Below are positions 12,520-22,881 of a stretch of DNA of 64,000 nucleotides, in pieces. A program made the translations under genes and the position numbers. How positions within the stretch are numbered: position 1 is the stretch's first letter; each line of letters opens with the position of its first letter. The DNA is from Bolinopsis microptera (taxonomy: Eukaryota; Ctenophora; Tentaculata; Lobata; Bolinopsidae): assembly GCF_026151205.1 (NCBI RefSeq), contig NC_087074.1, positions 3,720,001 through 3,784,000 on the forward strand, in the 5' to 3' direction. The notes below the pieces were generated by a model. It had not been told where the DNA came from. It saw only the letters and a list, made by a program, of their open reading frames with translations, and did no database searches.

Positions 12520-14977
12520 ATGACTATTCGATTGATAGCTTTACTTTTATCCCTCTCTGCCTCTGCCCTCTCCAACGACCCGGACTACGCTGATGACCAA
12601 GAACAAGCCTGCTCTTTCGGAGGAATGAAATACCTTTGTGAAAAACTACGAATCTGCTCCAAGTTTCGGATTGATAGATGAAGACGCAAAGAATGTCCTT
12701 TGTGGAGCATATCTTGATGAGCTTAACTTCAGTCCTAGTGGGGGTCCCAGTCCTATCTTCACCCCTGAAACTAGATTTCAGAATGAGCAACCCAAACAGG
12801 ATACTGAAAGTCCCAGCCCCGTCTACACCCCTGAAATTAGTTTTCAGACTGAAGGACCCTCGCTGGAAACAGGGTTCCCCACAACTCGTTATCCTCTACT
12901 TAGTTTAACGGTGTACCACCGAGATTCCCATCGCATCACCTCAGACTACCAGTCTCTTGAGGTATTCTCCACTTTCTTTTACACTGCAGAAGCAGAAGTT
13001 GACCCACTGTGACCCTGAAGTAGTGACACAGCCCCCAGTTCAAACTAATAGCTCAGTCAATATTACTGTTGCTCCTGGTGAATCTGCCGATTTGACTATA
13101 AGCTAAGCTGCCAGACTCCCCAAATACCCTTACAAAAGACCAGCTCTCCAGACCTAACCTGAAATCCTTCATGCATTTCAGCAGCGGCAATCAGTCAACG
13201 ACCGTCAACTCCATGACTAAAAAAAATATCAACAACGTGACGAGCCTATTGAAGGTTGGTACACTGTCTAGCCTGCAACAGATACGGGTTGTGATGAACA
13301 GGACCCTACCTGACATACTGGATCTGTGTGAGGGAGTGACCTGCCCTGGAGAAAAGCAGTGTGTCGGGGACTACGCTGTTGGACACGGTTACACTTGCGA
13401 ATGTCCGTCCTTCTGCGACAGAACGGGACTAGTTTCGTCAGTGAACTTTGGTCTGGCTCTAACTATTGTGAGGAACAATCAACGAGTGCCTATGAAGGAA
13501 GATGCCTGCAGGAACGACAAATTCGGAATAGAAGTCTTGAACAAAGGAAGGTGTGGCCAGATCGAGCACCCAGAAATCCTGGAAGAGAAATTTACTTATG
13601 GAACTTTTAGACTGGAAGCTGGTGATGAATGTTTCCGGGTGTAATGCTATAGATTTCCCAGAGCCTCAAATTGTCTGGTACCGAGACGCGGAGATTGTTT
13701 GACATGGTACTACTTGAAAAAGTCCGTATCTGTTGCTGAGGGGACAGTATACTTGTGAGGCTGTGAACCTGCATGACCACCAAAGTCAGTAAAATATTAG
13801 CTGCTGTCGAAGTCACTGGTACACCGGACGACATCCATGTGGATGCTCCCAGAGCAACTTGTGCGGTAAGTTTGTAGCCTAAGTTTAATTATCTAAAATT
13901 AGCAGACTGGTATTTTATTATGATTTTACTTAAATTAATTAAAAATATATTCGTATAAAATCGAAAAGTTTACTGTTTTCCGAATAAAAGCCAATTTGGT
14001 TTCTTAAATTTTCAATCATCTGACGTATCCCAACTTTTAGCAGGTATAACGGAGATCCCCACTTTCCTAACCTACGACCAAGCGCTTACACCTACATGGG
14101 ACTGTGTATAAGTCCCTAGCTATGGATTGTTGAGCTGCAAGCTGGTTTCCGGTACGGAAGAATAGCCTGTGGAAATACGGGGTTCAGTTTGAGGTCTGTC
14201 CACTTCTTTGTAGCAACGATGTTCTCGAGCTCCAAGAGATGGTTGGTGAACAGAAACGGAAAGAACGTGTCACAAGGACATTAAAAATAAAGAGAATCTC
14301 GGGAAAGAAAACAACAAACTTCACCCTCCTGTTTGACGGAGCTATGCTCACTTTAACACTACCCGCCACACCAAGAAAGACTGGACCAGAACCTTCGAAC
14401 ATGACAAGATCGGTGTCCCGGTGGATGGCTTCGTCTCTGTTCAGATCCATACCCCATGACACCAAAACTTTGGAATGTGTTGCAACAACGACGGCCGATC
14501 TGATAACGACATGAGGACTCGACGCGGCAAAATGACGGACAACGTAATTTGTTCGGAATACTGGCAAGATAAACCCTTCGGGAAGATGGTCCTAAAACTC
14601 AGAAAGCAAAGAACTCTAGAGGTGTGCGGAGAAGTACCAGGAAGTAAAGACGGAGTGAGAGCGGTTTTCAGTAATCACCAATTCAGGTATGTATCACAGC
14701 TGGGCACGACACTGCCCATAGATAACAGCTGTGTCGACACAGTGCGAGGACCTTTCTGCAGAAAGAGAGCGGCCCCTAAATGGGTGGTGCTCAAGCTTAC
14801 GCTACAACAGTGCGGTAACCCGTTCTGAAGGTGACCCTGTCCCGAAGAAACAACAACGATGTCACCAACTGGGAGATGGAAGCTGGATGTCCTGATGAGA
14901 GTAAAAGGTTCCAACCCATTCTGAACACTGGATGTCCCCAACCTACCCTCGAGGAGGAACTTACTGGAAGCTTCTAA
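12520..14977 (+). CDS. Secreted Ig / Kazal-like / von Willebrand D domain protein
   Basis: Starts at ATG 12520 with a hydrophobic signal peptide (IRLIALLLSLSASALS). In order it then shows a Pro/Ser/Thr-rich acidic stretch with repeated TPE.(R/S)FQ.E motifs, an Ig-like domain (NITVAPGE, about 13060), a cysteine-rich follistatin/Kazal-like module (DLCEGVTCPGEKQCVG, then CPSFC and DACRNDKFGIEVLNKGRC, 13318-13560), a second Ig-like domain (IVWYRD, then YTCEAVN, 13665-13790) and a VWD domain (14044-14580, ending CNNDGRSDNDMRTRRGKMTD). One clear intron runs 13866-14043 (GTAAGT donor, AG acceptor). The stop TAA is at 14975-14977, giving about 760 residues once small frame errors are allowed for. The role is unknown; an extracellular matrix, mucus or gel-forming protein is a reasonable guess. 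I know no named protein with this domain order. Confidence 0.72.
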
Positions 14978-15561
14978 ACCGAATTAGAACTAAACTGACT
15001 TTTTATATAGTTAACCAATTATTATAGAATTTTGAACGTTAATTTTTTGACATCGTCGACGATATTTGAAACCATTTTTATTTTTTAATCTTTTGCCGTT
15101 TTTATTTATTTTTGTAATTTGGTATTTAACATTATTTGCGTTTTTCGGTTTTCTAAGAAAATTGATTATGTAACTATCCGGACGGGTATTTATGATTATG
15201 TATGTTCCTTGCATCATTTATTGAACCATAACTAACTCCTTGTTTTCCATAGAATAAGTTAAAAACTATTATTTCCTGAAAGCTACATTTTGGCACTTCA
15301 ATCATACCAAGAAAAATTTACTAAATTAAAAGCAAACATTAAGCATGTAATAAGGTATGAAGGAACGATCGGGAAATAAATTAATAAGATGTTAGTTGAG
15401 AGGCGTCATCGAGTATTCAGCATCAATTCTCTTTGTGCAGTAAAGCAATCGTAATACATATTAAAGTGGCTGAGATAATGAGCGGACAATACAATAAAAC
15501 ACTGAAATAGGAAAGTAGGAAATATAGTTATACTTACTCACAGGTTTAAAAGAATGAAACT

Positions 15562-16906
15562 AATCGAGTTAAAAACAAAGCTTTAAAGAATGACATACAA
15601 TAAGAGAATAAGGTTTAGTATTTGAACAGTTATAGTAGTAGTAATTATAGTAGTACTAGTACTAGTAGTAGGAACACATTCCTAACCAAGTTAACTGTTC
15701 TCTTACACATAAATCTGAATTTAACATTGAATATTTTTCATAAAATATTTTGGAGAAAATTAGACCTAGCCTTGAATTCAATTAGGGGGAAGAAAGGATA
15801 TATTCAGGTACCGCACAAATATGTATAAATGATGTAGATATTACACGGACACTAGAAGCTAGCGCAGCTAGGAAGAGGCTCGTATACCACTAAAATACAC
15901 TATATACTGAAACTATATCTGTATGTAATATTCTGTACAAGAGCATACTAACATCCTGTCAAGCCACACTTCCAATTTTATCTGAATAATATAAGAGTAT
16001 AGCCTATATTAATGTATATAAGGTATTATATAAGTAGAAGTTCCCTGTAGTAGACGTTACATACACTCCAACCAAAATAGCCAATTAGAAGAGTTGACGC
16101 TAAGCGGAAAATCAAAATGAATTTGTGCCTTAATATATCCTGCTTTCTTTGACAATCTAATATGTTGAAGATCCAATGTTTGTCCTTGTTGACTTGATCA
16201 GGAGCAGCTATTGTGTAAACATAAGAAGGTTGGTTTTATAGTTAATAAACAATTGTAGCCGTTTCATGTGTCATTAGGATAAGACACTTTTGATATGTGT
16301 TTTTGGTTGCACTTCAAATTGGAACCCAAATTGAGTCAGGAAAAACTGGACAATGGATTGAAGTACACATAAAAACGAGGATAGGGTTATTTCAGGTCCA
16401 ATATGTAAACTGTCGACGTTACGAACCGAAGTATAATGCACTTTATCTCGTTCCAAGAGGGGGATATTTTATGATATCATTGATTGCACGGAAATGCGAT
16501 ATAATCATCAGATTTACCAGACCTTGGATCTGCTGTTTTTAAAGTAAATATTAATATTTATGCGAATTGTGGCTAAGTCTTTAACCAAATATACCATTAC
16601 GTAGCGCATGCTAATTTGTAAGTTAAAACTTCCTATTTACTTTTTATTCCTGAATGGAAGTTGAAAGACAGCTGCAGTTTTTAGTTTGCTGTAGTCGGGA
16701 TCCATTACCATTATCAATCAAGAGACTTGAAAATATGAAATAAGAAGATTCTATATTTTTAATTTTAAATGATACCTGTTTCAAAATGTAGCTTTAATTT
16801 AACGATCGAATTACGCAAAAACTAAAGATCGACAAGTCTAATATTGCAAATTTGTTTGTAAACGTAGATTCATGCAAAACGGTCGGAGAGTAAATTAATC
16901 ATAAGC
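15562..16906. other. Unique AT-rich DNA, no gene seen
   Basis: Only short frames occur. A TAG/TAC trinucleotide-like stretch lies at about 15625-15672 (repeats of tagtagta and actagtac). Nothing else is supported. Confidence 0.6.
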
Positions 16907-17398
16907 CGGGTCGACCACTCTTATTAAGAGTCTTAACAAATAAACTTCCGATCACAGTGTAACACAAGAACGCAGACTCATTCCTGGAACTTAATTCCGG
17001 TCGACCACGCTTAACAAATAAACTTCCGATACCAATGTAACACAAGAACGCAGACTCATTCCTGGAACTTAATTCTGGTCGACCGCGCTTAATAACAAAT
17101 AAACTTCCGAGTACGTACAATGTAACACAAAAACTCGGACTCATTCCTGGAACTCAATTCCGGTCGACCATGCTTAACAAATAAACTTCCGATACCAATG
17201 TAACACAAGAACGCAGACTCATTCCTGGAACTTAATTCTGGTCGACCGCGCTTAATAACAAATAAACTTCCGAGTACGTACAATGTAACACAAAAACGCG
17301 GACTCATTCCTGGAACTCAATTCCGGTCGACCATGCTTTATAACAAATAAACTTCCGATCACGGTGTAACACAAGAACGCGTACTCATTCCTGGAAAC
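16907..17398. repeat. Tandem array of ~78-85 bp units, six copies
   Basis: Each unit contains AAATAAACTTCCGA, TGTAACACAA, ACTCATTCCTGGAA and GGTCGACC. Two unit variants alternate: one with CCGATACCAATG and one with CCGAGTACGTACAATG. This gives a higher-order dimer of about 163 bp repeated twice inside the array. The short open frames on the minus strand here are products of the repeat, not genes. Confidence 0.9.
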
Positions 17399-17885
17399 TC
17401 TTCCCTTACTCAATTATAAATATGTAGCTGCTTGTAACTTGTAGTCACATACGTGCTCTAACCAGAGCCCTCTCGCTTGCAGTAGCACGCCGCGTCACGC
17501 AGTATACATGTAGACACATGGCTAATTGGCTATATATGTGAAGTCACATACAGTTTAATATTATCATGAAATAAATGTTAATGTATATTTTTCCGTTCCA
17601 TCACGGCTTGTCGGTTAGAATTTTAAAATGTTATAATAAATATCACAGTGCAGAGTACTGGCAAGCATGACCGTGGCTTTTATCATGAGAGAAAAACCAA
17701 AGTCATTAGTCACGTGATAATTTTTGGGCGAGTGATTCAGTAAGACTATAAAGAGCCGTTTGTAATACATATTATGTATTACATAATAGTAAGATAAAGA
17801 GTACAAATATATATATATGGCACAGATGGCATTAGAAAACACGATTTTAATTAATCAGAACAATGTTCATGTTCATTCCCTGCTA

Positions 17886-18714
17886 GAACTCGGCTAGTAT
17901 ATATGAAACATTTGTAATGGAGTTGTAGAGGGAGTTATGTGCCTCGCCGGGCTAAAGTAGTGGATGACCTTGCTGTACGGCAAGTTAAACAAGGATCTGA
18001 AACTACTAGGTTCCGTACAGACTCAACTCTGCACCCGTGTCAATATGTTCATTATATGCAAGCCTCTTGATTTATAATCACCGAGTCTAGTAATTGTTTA
18101 AGAGAGTTCTCTGGCAGTTACGAAACTCGAGAGACTGTGGGATACTGAAGGGAAAGGAAGCAGTTCTAACGAGCTCTTCTCAAACACAAGGATATAACTT
18201 GTGAACTCGGCTAGTATATATGAAACATTTGTAATGGAGTTGTAGAGGGAGTTATGTGCCTCGCCGGGCTAAAGTAGTGGATGACCTTGCTGTACGGCAA
18301 GTTAAACAAGGATCTGAAACTATACTAGGTTCCGTACAGACTCAACTCTGCACCCGTGTCAATATGTTCATTATATGCAAGCCTCTTGATTTATAATCAC
18401 CGAGTCTAGTAATTGTTTAAGAGAGTTCTCTGGCAGTTACGAAACTCGAGAGACTGTGGGATACTGAAGGGAAAGGAAGCAGTTCTAACGAGCTCTTCTC
18501 AAACACAAGGATATAACTTGTGAACTCGGCTAGTATATATGAAACATTTGTAATGGAGTTGTAGAGGGAGTTATGTGCCTCGCCGGGCTAAAGTAGTGGA
18601 TGACCTTGCTGTACGGCAAGTTAAACAAGGATCTGAAACTACTAGGTTCCGTACAGACTCAACTCTGCACCCGTGTCAATATGTTCATTATATGCAAGCC
18701 TCTTGATTTATAGT
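17886..18714. repeat. Tandem array of a 317-319 bp unit, 2.6 copies
   Basis: Units begin GAACTCGGCTAGTATATATG at 17886, 18203 and 18522. The copies are almost identical. The only length change noted is a TA insertion in the second copy (actatactagg against actactagg). The third copy stops near 18714. No coding frame spans the unit. The near identity implies recent duplication. Confidence 0.93.
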
Positions 18715-18852
18715 CATACTACAGTGATTAAACTACAGCAATCTTCAGGAAGCTGTAGATCTAAAATATTCTCTCAAAAGTTAGTTTGCTCCGTTTATAT
18801 CCGCCGCTGACTAGTGACTAGAACTTCCTCCGTTAGCACTCTTCCTGTTCTA

Positions 18853-18931
18853 CCTTATCGGACTTTATTTGGACGGACATTAATTGAACGCTGGAGGCCC
18901 TAACGTTCATCTTAATGTCCGTTCAAATAAA
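18853..18931. mobile_element. Solo terminal repeat of a pogo-like element
   Basis: Begins with TA then CCTTATCGGAC, followed by TATTTGGACGGACATTAATT and GAACGCTGGAGGCCCTAACG. This matches the ends of the element at 27574-29317. Only this one end is present. It runs directly into the 11-bp minisatellite at 18931. Confidence 0.8.
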
Positions 18932-19440
18932 GGTTAATAGCCGGTCAATAGCCGGTATTAATAGCCGGTTAATAGCTGGTTAATAGCTGGTTAATAGCCG
19001 GTTTATTGCAGGTTAATAGCTGATTTATAGCTGATTTATAGCTGGTTAATAGCCGGTTTATAGCAGGTTAATAGCCAGATAATAGCCGGTTTATAGCTTA
19101 TAGCCGGTTTATAGCAGGTTAATAAATGATTTATAGCTGATTTATAGCTGGTTAATAGCCGGTTATTAGCCGGTTAATAGCCGGTTTATAGCAGGTTAAC
19201 AGCCGGTTAATAGCTAGTTAATAGCCGGTTAATAACTGGTTAATTGCCGGTTAATAGCCGGTTAATAGCTGGTTAATAGCTGGTTTATAGCTGATTTATA
19301 GCTGGTTAATAGCCGGTTAAAAGCCGGTTAATAGCTGGGTAATAGCTGGTTAATAGCTGGTTTATAGCCAGTTAATAACAGGTTTATAGCCGGTTTATAG
19401 CCGGTTAATGGTCTGGTAATAGCCGGTTAATAACAGGCTA
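18931..19440. repeat. 11-bp minisatellite, GGTTAATAGCC type
   Basis: About 45 units of an 11-mer, mostly GGTTAATAGCC, GGTTAATAGCT and GGTTTATAGCT, with a few 1-2 base length changes. The array begins at the broken end of a pogo-like terminal repeat. Related 11-mers (GGTTACTAGGT) form arrays at 46062 and 47305. Confidence 0.92.
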
Positions 19441-20693
19441 AAATCCAGTTAGAGTTCTTAAATCATCACTCATCATAATTGCTTACTTGCTGGTTAATAA
19501 GTTAATAGCCATGTAATAGCCAGTCAATAGTTGATTAATAACCAATTATTAGCCAGTTAAATCTCACATTCAGTTAATAAAGTTGATGTAAATAGATTAG
19601 ACGATTCGTAAACTAAAAAAATCAAAAATTTCATGTGAAACTGGTTGAACTTTTATTTGAATTAAATTCAATTTTGATTGTAGTGTATTTTAATGCTTTG
19701 TACAATTAACTAATGCGATATTCAGGAGCCTGAAGTGGGCCAATGTTCAAATCTTACCTATATTACTTTAGAAATTGTATAACTATCACGTGACATCTTA
19801 TAACCCAACAATTATAAACCTAGCCCAAACTAATGTCTCATCCTAATACATCCTTAAAATCGGAACACCTATTATCGTATTATTAACAAAATCTGTAAAA
19901 GCCAAATCCAGAATACTCCGTTTCAATTAACTTTATACTTTTATAACCCAAAGTGTACTAAACCGCGACTGTAAATAATGTTAACTCCATTAATACTGTG
20001 CTCTAAAATTTACAGTACATGTACTAACCTTTTTAGTTTTTATTTTAAATTATTTAAATTGCCTAAAATCCCAGTTAAATAAATACTAACCTTACAATGG
20101 CACGAAGACAAACAGGTTTGATGAAATCAATTGTCACCTTGCAAAATGCAAATAAAAGTCTCAAAATCTTGTAATAACATTTCAATAGAAAATACACCGC
20201 AGTAGATTAAAATTCACCCCTATTAAAGATCGATTTTTAAACCAAGAAAATAGATTTTTAAAATGTTCAAAAATGTTTTGAAACCATATTATCATAATGA
20301 TACTATAAGTTGGAAAATAACTTAACAAGTTAAACTAAACTAAATGAAGTATATCAGTTTGAGTAAGGCCGTAAGGGTAATTTTTTATTTTAAGTTGTCC
20401 CTGATAGTGATGCATATATAAATATATAATATGCAAGTTTTTTAGCTGCAAGGTCAGTCCTTTAATTTGTCTCCAGATACAGTTGGCGCTTCTTTCGGCG
20501 GAGAGTTTTTATCTAGTCCGTTGTCTGAAATAGGAGCTGATAATTTTAATAGTCAATCAAATATAACTATATCAATAGAATCAAACAATTACATTTGAAA
20601 TTCTTATTTCACAAGTCTACTTCAAAACTCCTTTAAGAAGAGCGACGTCTCACAACCGCTATTTAATTTCAAGATCTTAAGAAAGTTATGACT
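19441..20693. other. AT-rich DNA, no gene seen
   Basis: No frame with recognisable similarity and no repeat structure beyond scattered remnants of the 11-mer up to about 19560. Confidence 0.55.
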
Positions 20694-21640
20694 AAACTAG
20701 AAAACCCGTGGTCACAGCCCACAGGGAGGAACCTAATAGTATTCTTTGGAAGTCAGTTTTAATCGTGTCAAAAAGTATTCATCCCCACCGAAGATACAGC
20801 TAAATAAAATGTAGCTCGCACTGAACACAACGTAATTACTAATTACCACAAAACCGATCAAAATGACGTTAAAACAATCATTGCACGTGCACGTGCGTGT
20901 AACAATCCTCGTTACTATGGTTTCTACGCAACTACCTATTTTTCATTTAATTTGCACGTGGGCGGTCGCACAGACAGACAGACAGAAAGAATTCTCTGAA
21001 TTATAAGTAGAGACTAGAAAACCCGTGGTCACAGGGAGGAAGCTAATAGTATTTTTTGTTAGTAAGTTTAAATCGCGTCACCAAATATCCTACATAACCG
21101 AAGATACAGCCGATTAAAATGTTGCTCGCACTAAACACAACGTAATATCAACAAAACCGATAAAAAATGCCGTTTTAAAAATCTTCGCACGTGCATGTGC
21201 GTGTAAAAACACTCGTTACCGTGGTAACTACGCAAGTTCATATTTTTCGTTTGTTTTGCACGTGGGCGGTCGTACAGACAGACAGACAGCAGAAAGAATT
21301 CTCTGAATTATAATATAGACTAGAAAACCCGTGGTAACAGGGACGAAGCTAGTAGTATTCTTTGAAAGAAAGTTTTAATCGCATCAAAAAATATCCATCC
21401 CAACCAAAGATACAGCCGATTTAAATATAAAACACTTTAAACACAACGTTAATAATAATACCACAAAACCGATCAAAATGACGTTAAAACAATCTTTGCA
21501 CGTGCATGTGTGCATTAAAACGCCGTTGCTATCGAACGTTTTGGTTGTTACCTAAATTCCTATTTCTCATCTATTTGCACGTGGGCGGTCGTACATACAG
21601 ACAGACAGCAGAAAGAATTTTCTGAATTATAGTAGAGATA
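20694..21640. repeat. Three diverged tandem copies of a ~310 bp unit
   Basis: Each copy begins ACTAGAAAACCCGTGGT (20697, 21010, 21317) and ends with a CAGACAGACAG run, then AAGAATT.TCTGAATTATA. Each also contains CAAAACCGAT.AAAATG.CGTT and CACGTGGGCGGTCG. The copies differ by many substitutions, so this is an old array or a set of neighbouring copies of a dispersed repeat. No open frame runs through it. Confidence 0.88.
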
Positions 21641-21799
21641 TTAAAAATTAACTTTTGATACTGCCCCTATCAAAAAGCTATTTAGGAACGTACCGTGGTA
21701 TTTGTTTGAGCTGAAAGGTTCCTACTCGAGTCCGTACTATTTAGCTAAGATCTAACTGATTAGAATTAATTTGGATCGATATCACGAAGTACTACTATA

Positions 21800-22711
21800 C
21801 CTTAATTCCCAAAAATTTGGGCGACCAAAAATTTGAGCGGGCCTCTCGCCCAAATTTTTTGCAGACCAAATTTATTGCATAAATCTTTTCCGTCTGCTAA
21901 ATTTTTTGCTAACCAAACTTTTGGCATTTGGCCTGTGGCTTTTTCTTCATATCCAAGTGAAATAATATTTGAAATTTTAGTTTTCTAATCTGTCATTCAT
22001 GGCTTGGCCAAGTAAAAAGGCTTATATTTTAAATGAATAGAAATAACTGGAATAGCTAACAGCTACTAATAAAACAAATGGCTAGAGGTACAGATAGCTA
22101 GACATTTAAACAAGATCTGCAAATGGATTATCATCCACCGTAAAGTCTGATCTACAAGCATCAGTTATACCCGATTTCTCAAAGCCTTTCCTTATGTCAT
22201 CTGGCCTCCCTTTTAAATATACAAAAAGTTCGTGGATCCAACGAGCGCGTACTTCACGGATCACTGTCAAGCAGGTATCAATTTTCACATTGTCTGATGA
22301 AACTCCTCCATTGAGCTGACACACTGTGTTTTTCGCGTACCAATCTTCGTACTTATTGCGCATAAAGAGAGACTAAATATCACTATTGTATATCTATCAT
22401 TTTGTACTCAGGTGCCATCATCACTGTATTTTTTAGTAGTTACTGGGCAGATCGCAAATTTCATAATGTGAAACAACTCAGACTACCACCTACATTCTTA
22501 AAATTGAAAGCAAAATGACTGGAATAATAAGGAATAATAATGAACTAAGGCAAATATCTGACTGAAATTTTAGTGGAAAATCGTTCATTTTTCGAAGAAT
22601 TTGTGCCCAAATTTTCGGTCGCCCAAATGAGTTCAAATTTTCTGCCCAAATTTTTCGGGCTCAAATAAATTGTGCTCAATATAATGGCACACAAATTTTT
22701 GGGAACTAAGG
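21800..22711. mobile_element. Decayed pogo-like (Tc1/mariner superfamily) DNA transposon
   Basis: The ends are inverted copies of CCTTA(A/G)TTCCCAAAAATTT, each flanked by TA, the usual target duplication of the Tc1/mariner/pogo group. Subterminal copies of CCCAAATTTTT and GGGCGACC recur in both orientations. The body (912 bp) carries the tail of a DDE transposase on the minus strand (22363-22106). The N-terminal and catalytic parts are missing. Just outside both ends an inverted pair, TTGGATCGATATC at about 21770 and its complement at about 22725, suggests insertion into an older palindromic element. Confidence 0.8.
22106..22363 (-). pseudogene. DDE transposase C-terminal remnant
   Basis: The 85-residue open frame contains IREVRARWIHELFVYLKG, then a DDIRKGFEKSGITDA stretch and a DDNPFADL end. 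These resemble the C-terminal region of pogo-type DDE_1 endonucleases, where an alpha-helical segment with a conserved HAxW-like motif is followed by a GFxxAGI motif. It lies in an element that has terminal repeats but no room for the rest of the enzyme, so it is a fossil. Confidence 0.68.
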
Positions 22712-22881
22712 TATTACCTTATTACGATATCGATCCAAATAAGTGCAACTCTGACTGGACTTTCAGAGAACTAAAAATAATTATGATGAATACTCTTTGA
22801 GGTAATGACTGTAGTTATACTGAAAACTGAGTTCATATTTATATTTGAGAATGGGAACGGGTCTCATAAATGCAAACACAA

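Larger units (their letters stand above)
1..15561. repeat. Giant inverted repeat (palindrome), arms about 7.76 kb
   Basis: The sequence from base 1 rightwards is the reverse complement of the sequence from 15561 leftwards. Arms are 1-7757 and 7788-15561 with a 30 bp unpaired spacer at 7758-7787. Both arms carry the same two genes, introns and MITE in mirror order. They differ by frequent 1-5 base indels and substitutions spread evenly over exons and introns, which is unlike selection on genes and like read error. The left arm begins exactly at base 1, so the repeat is cut by the window or contig edge. I infer a fold-back (template/complement) read or unpolished contig end. A true genomic palindrome is the alternative. 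Confidence 0.93.
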
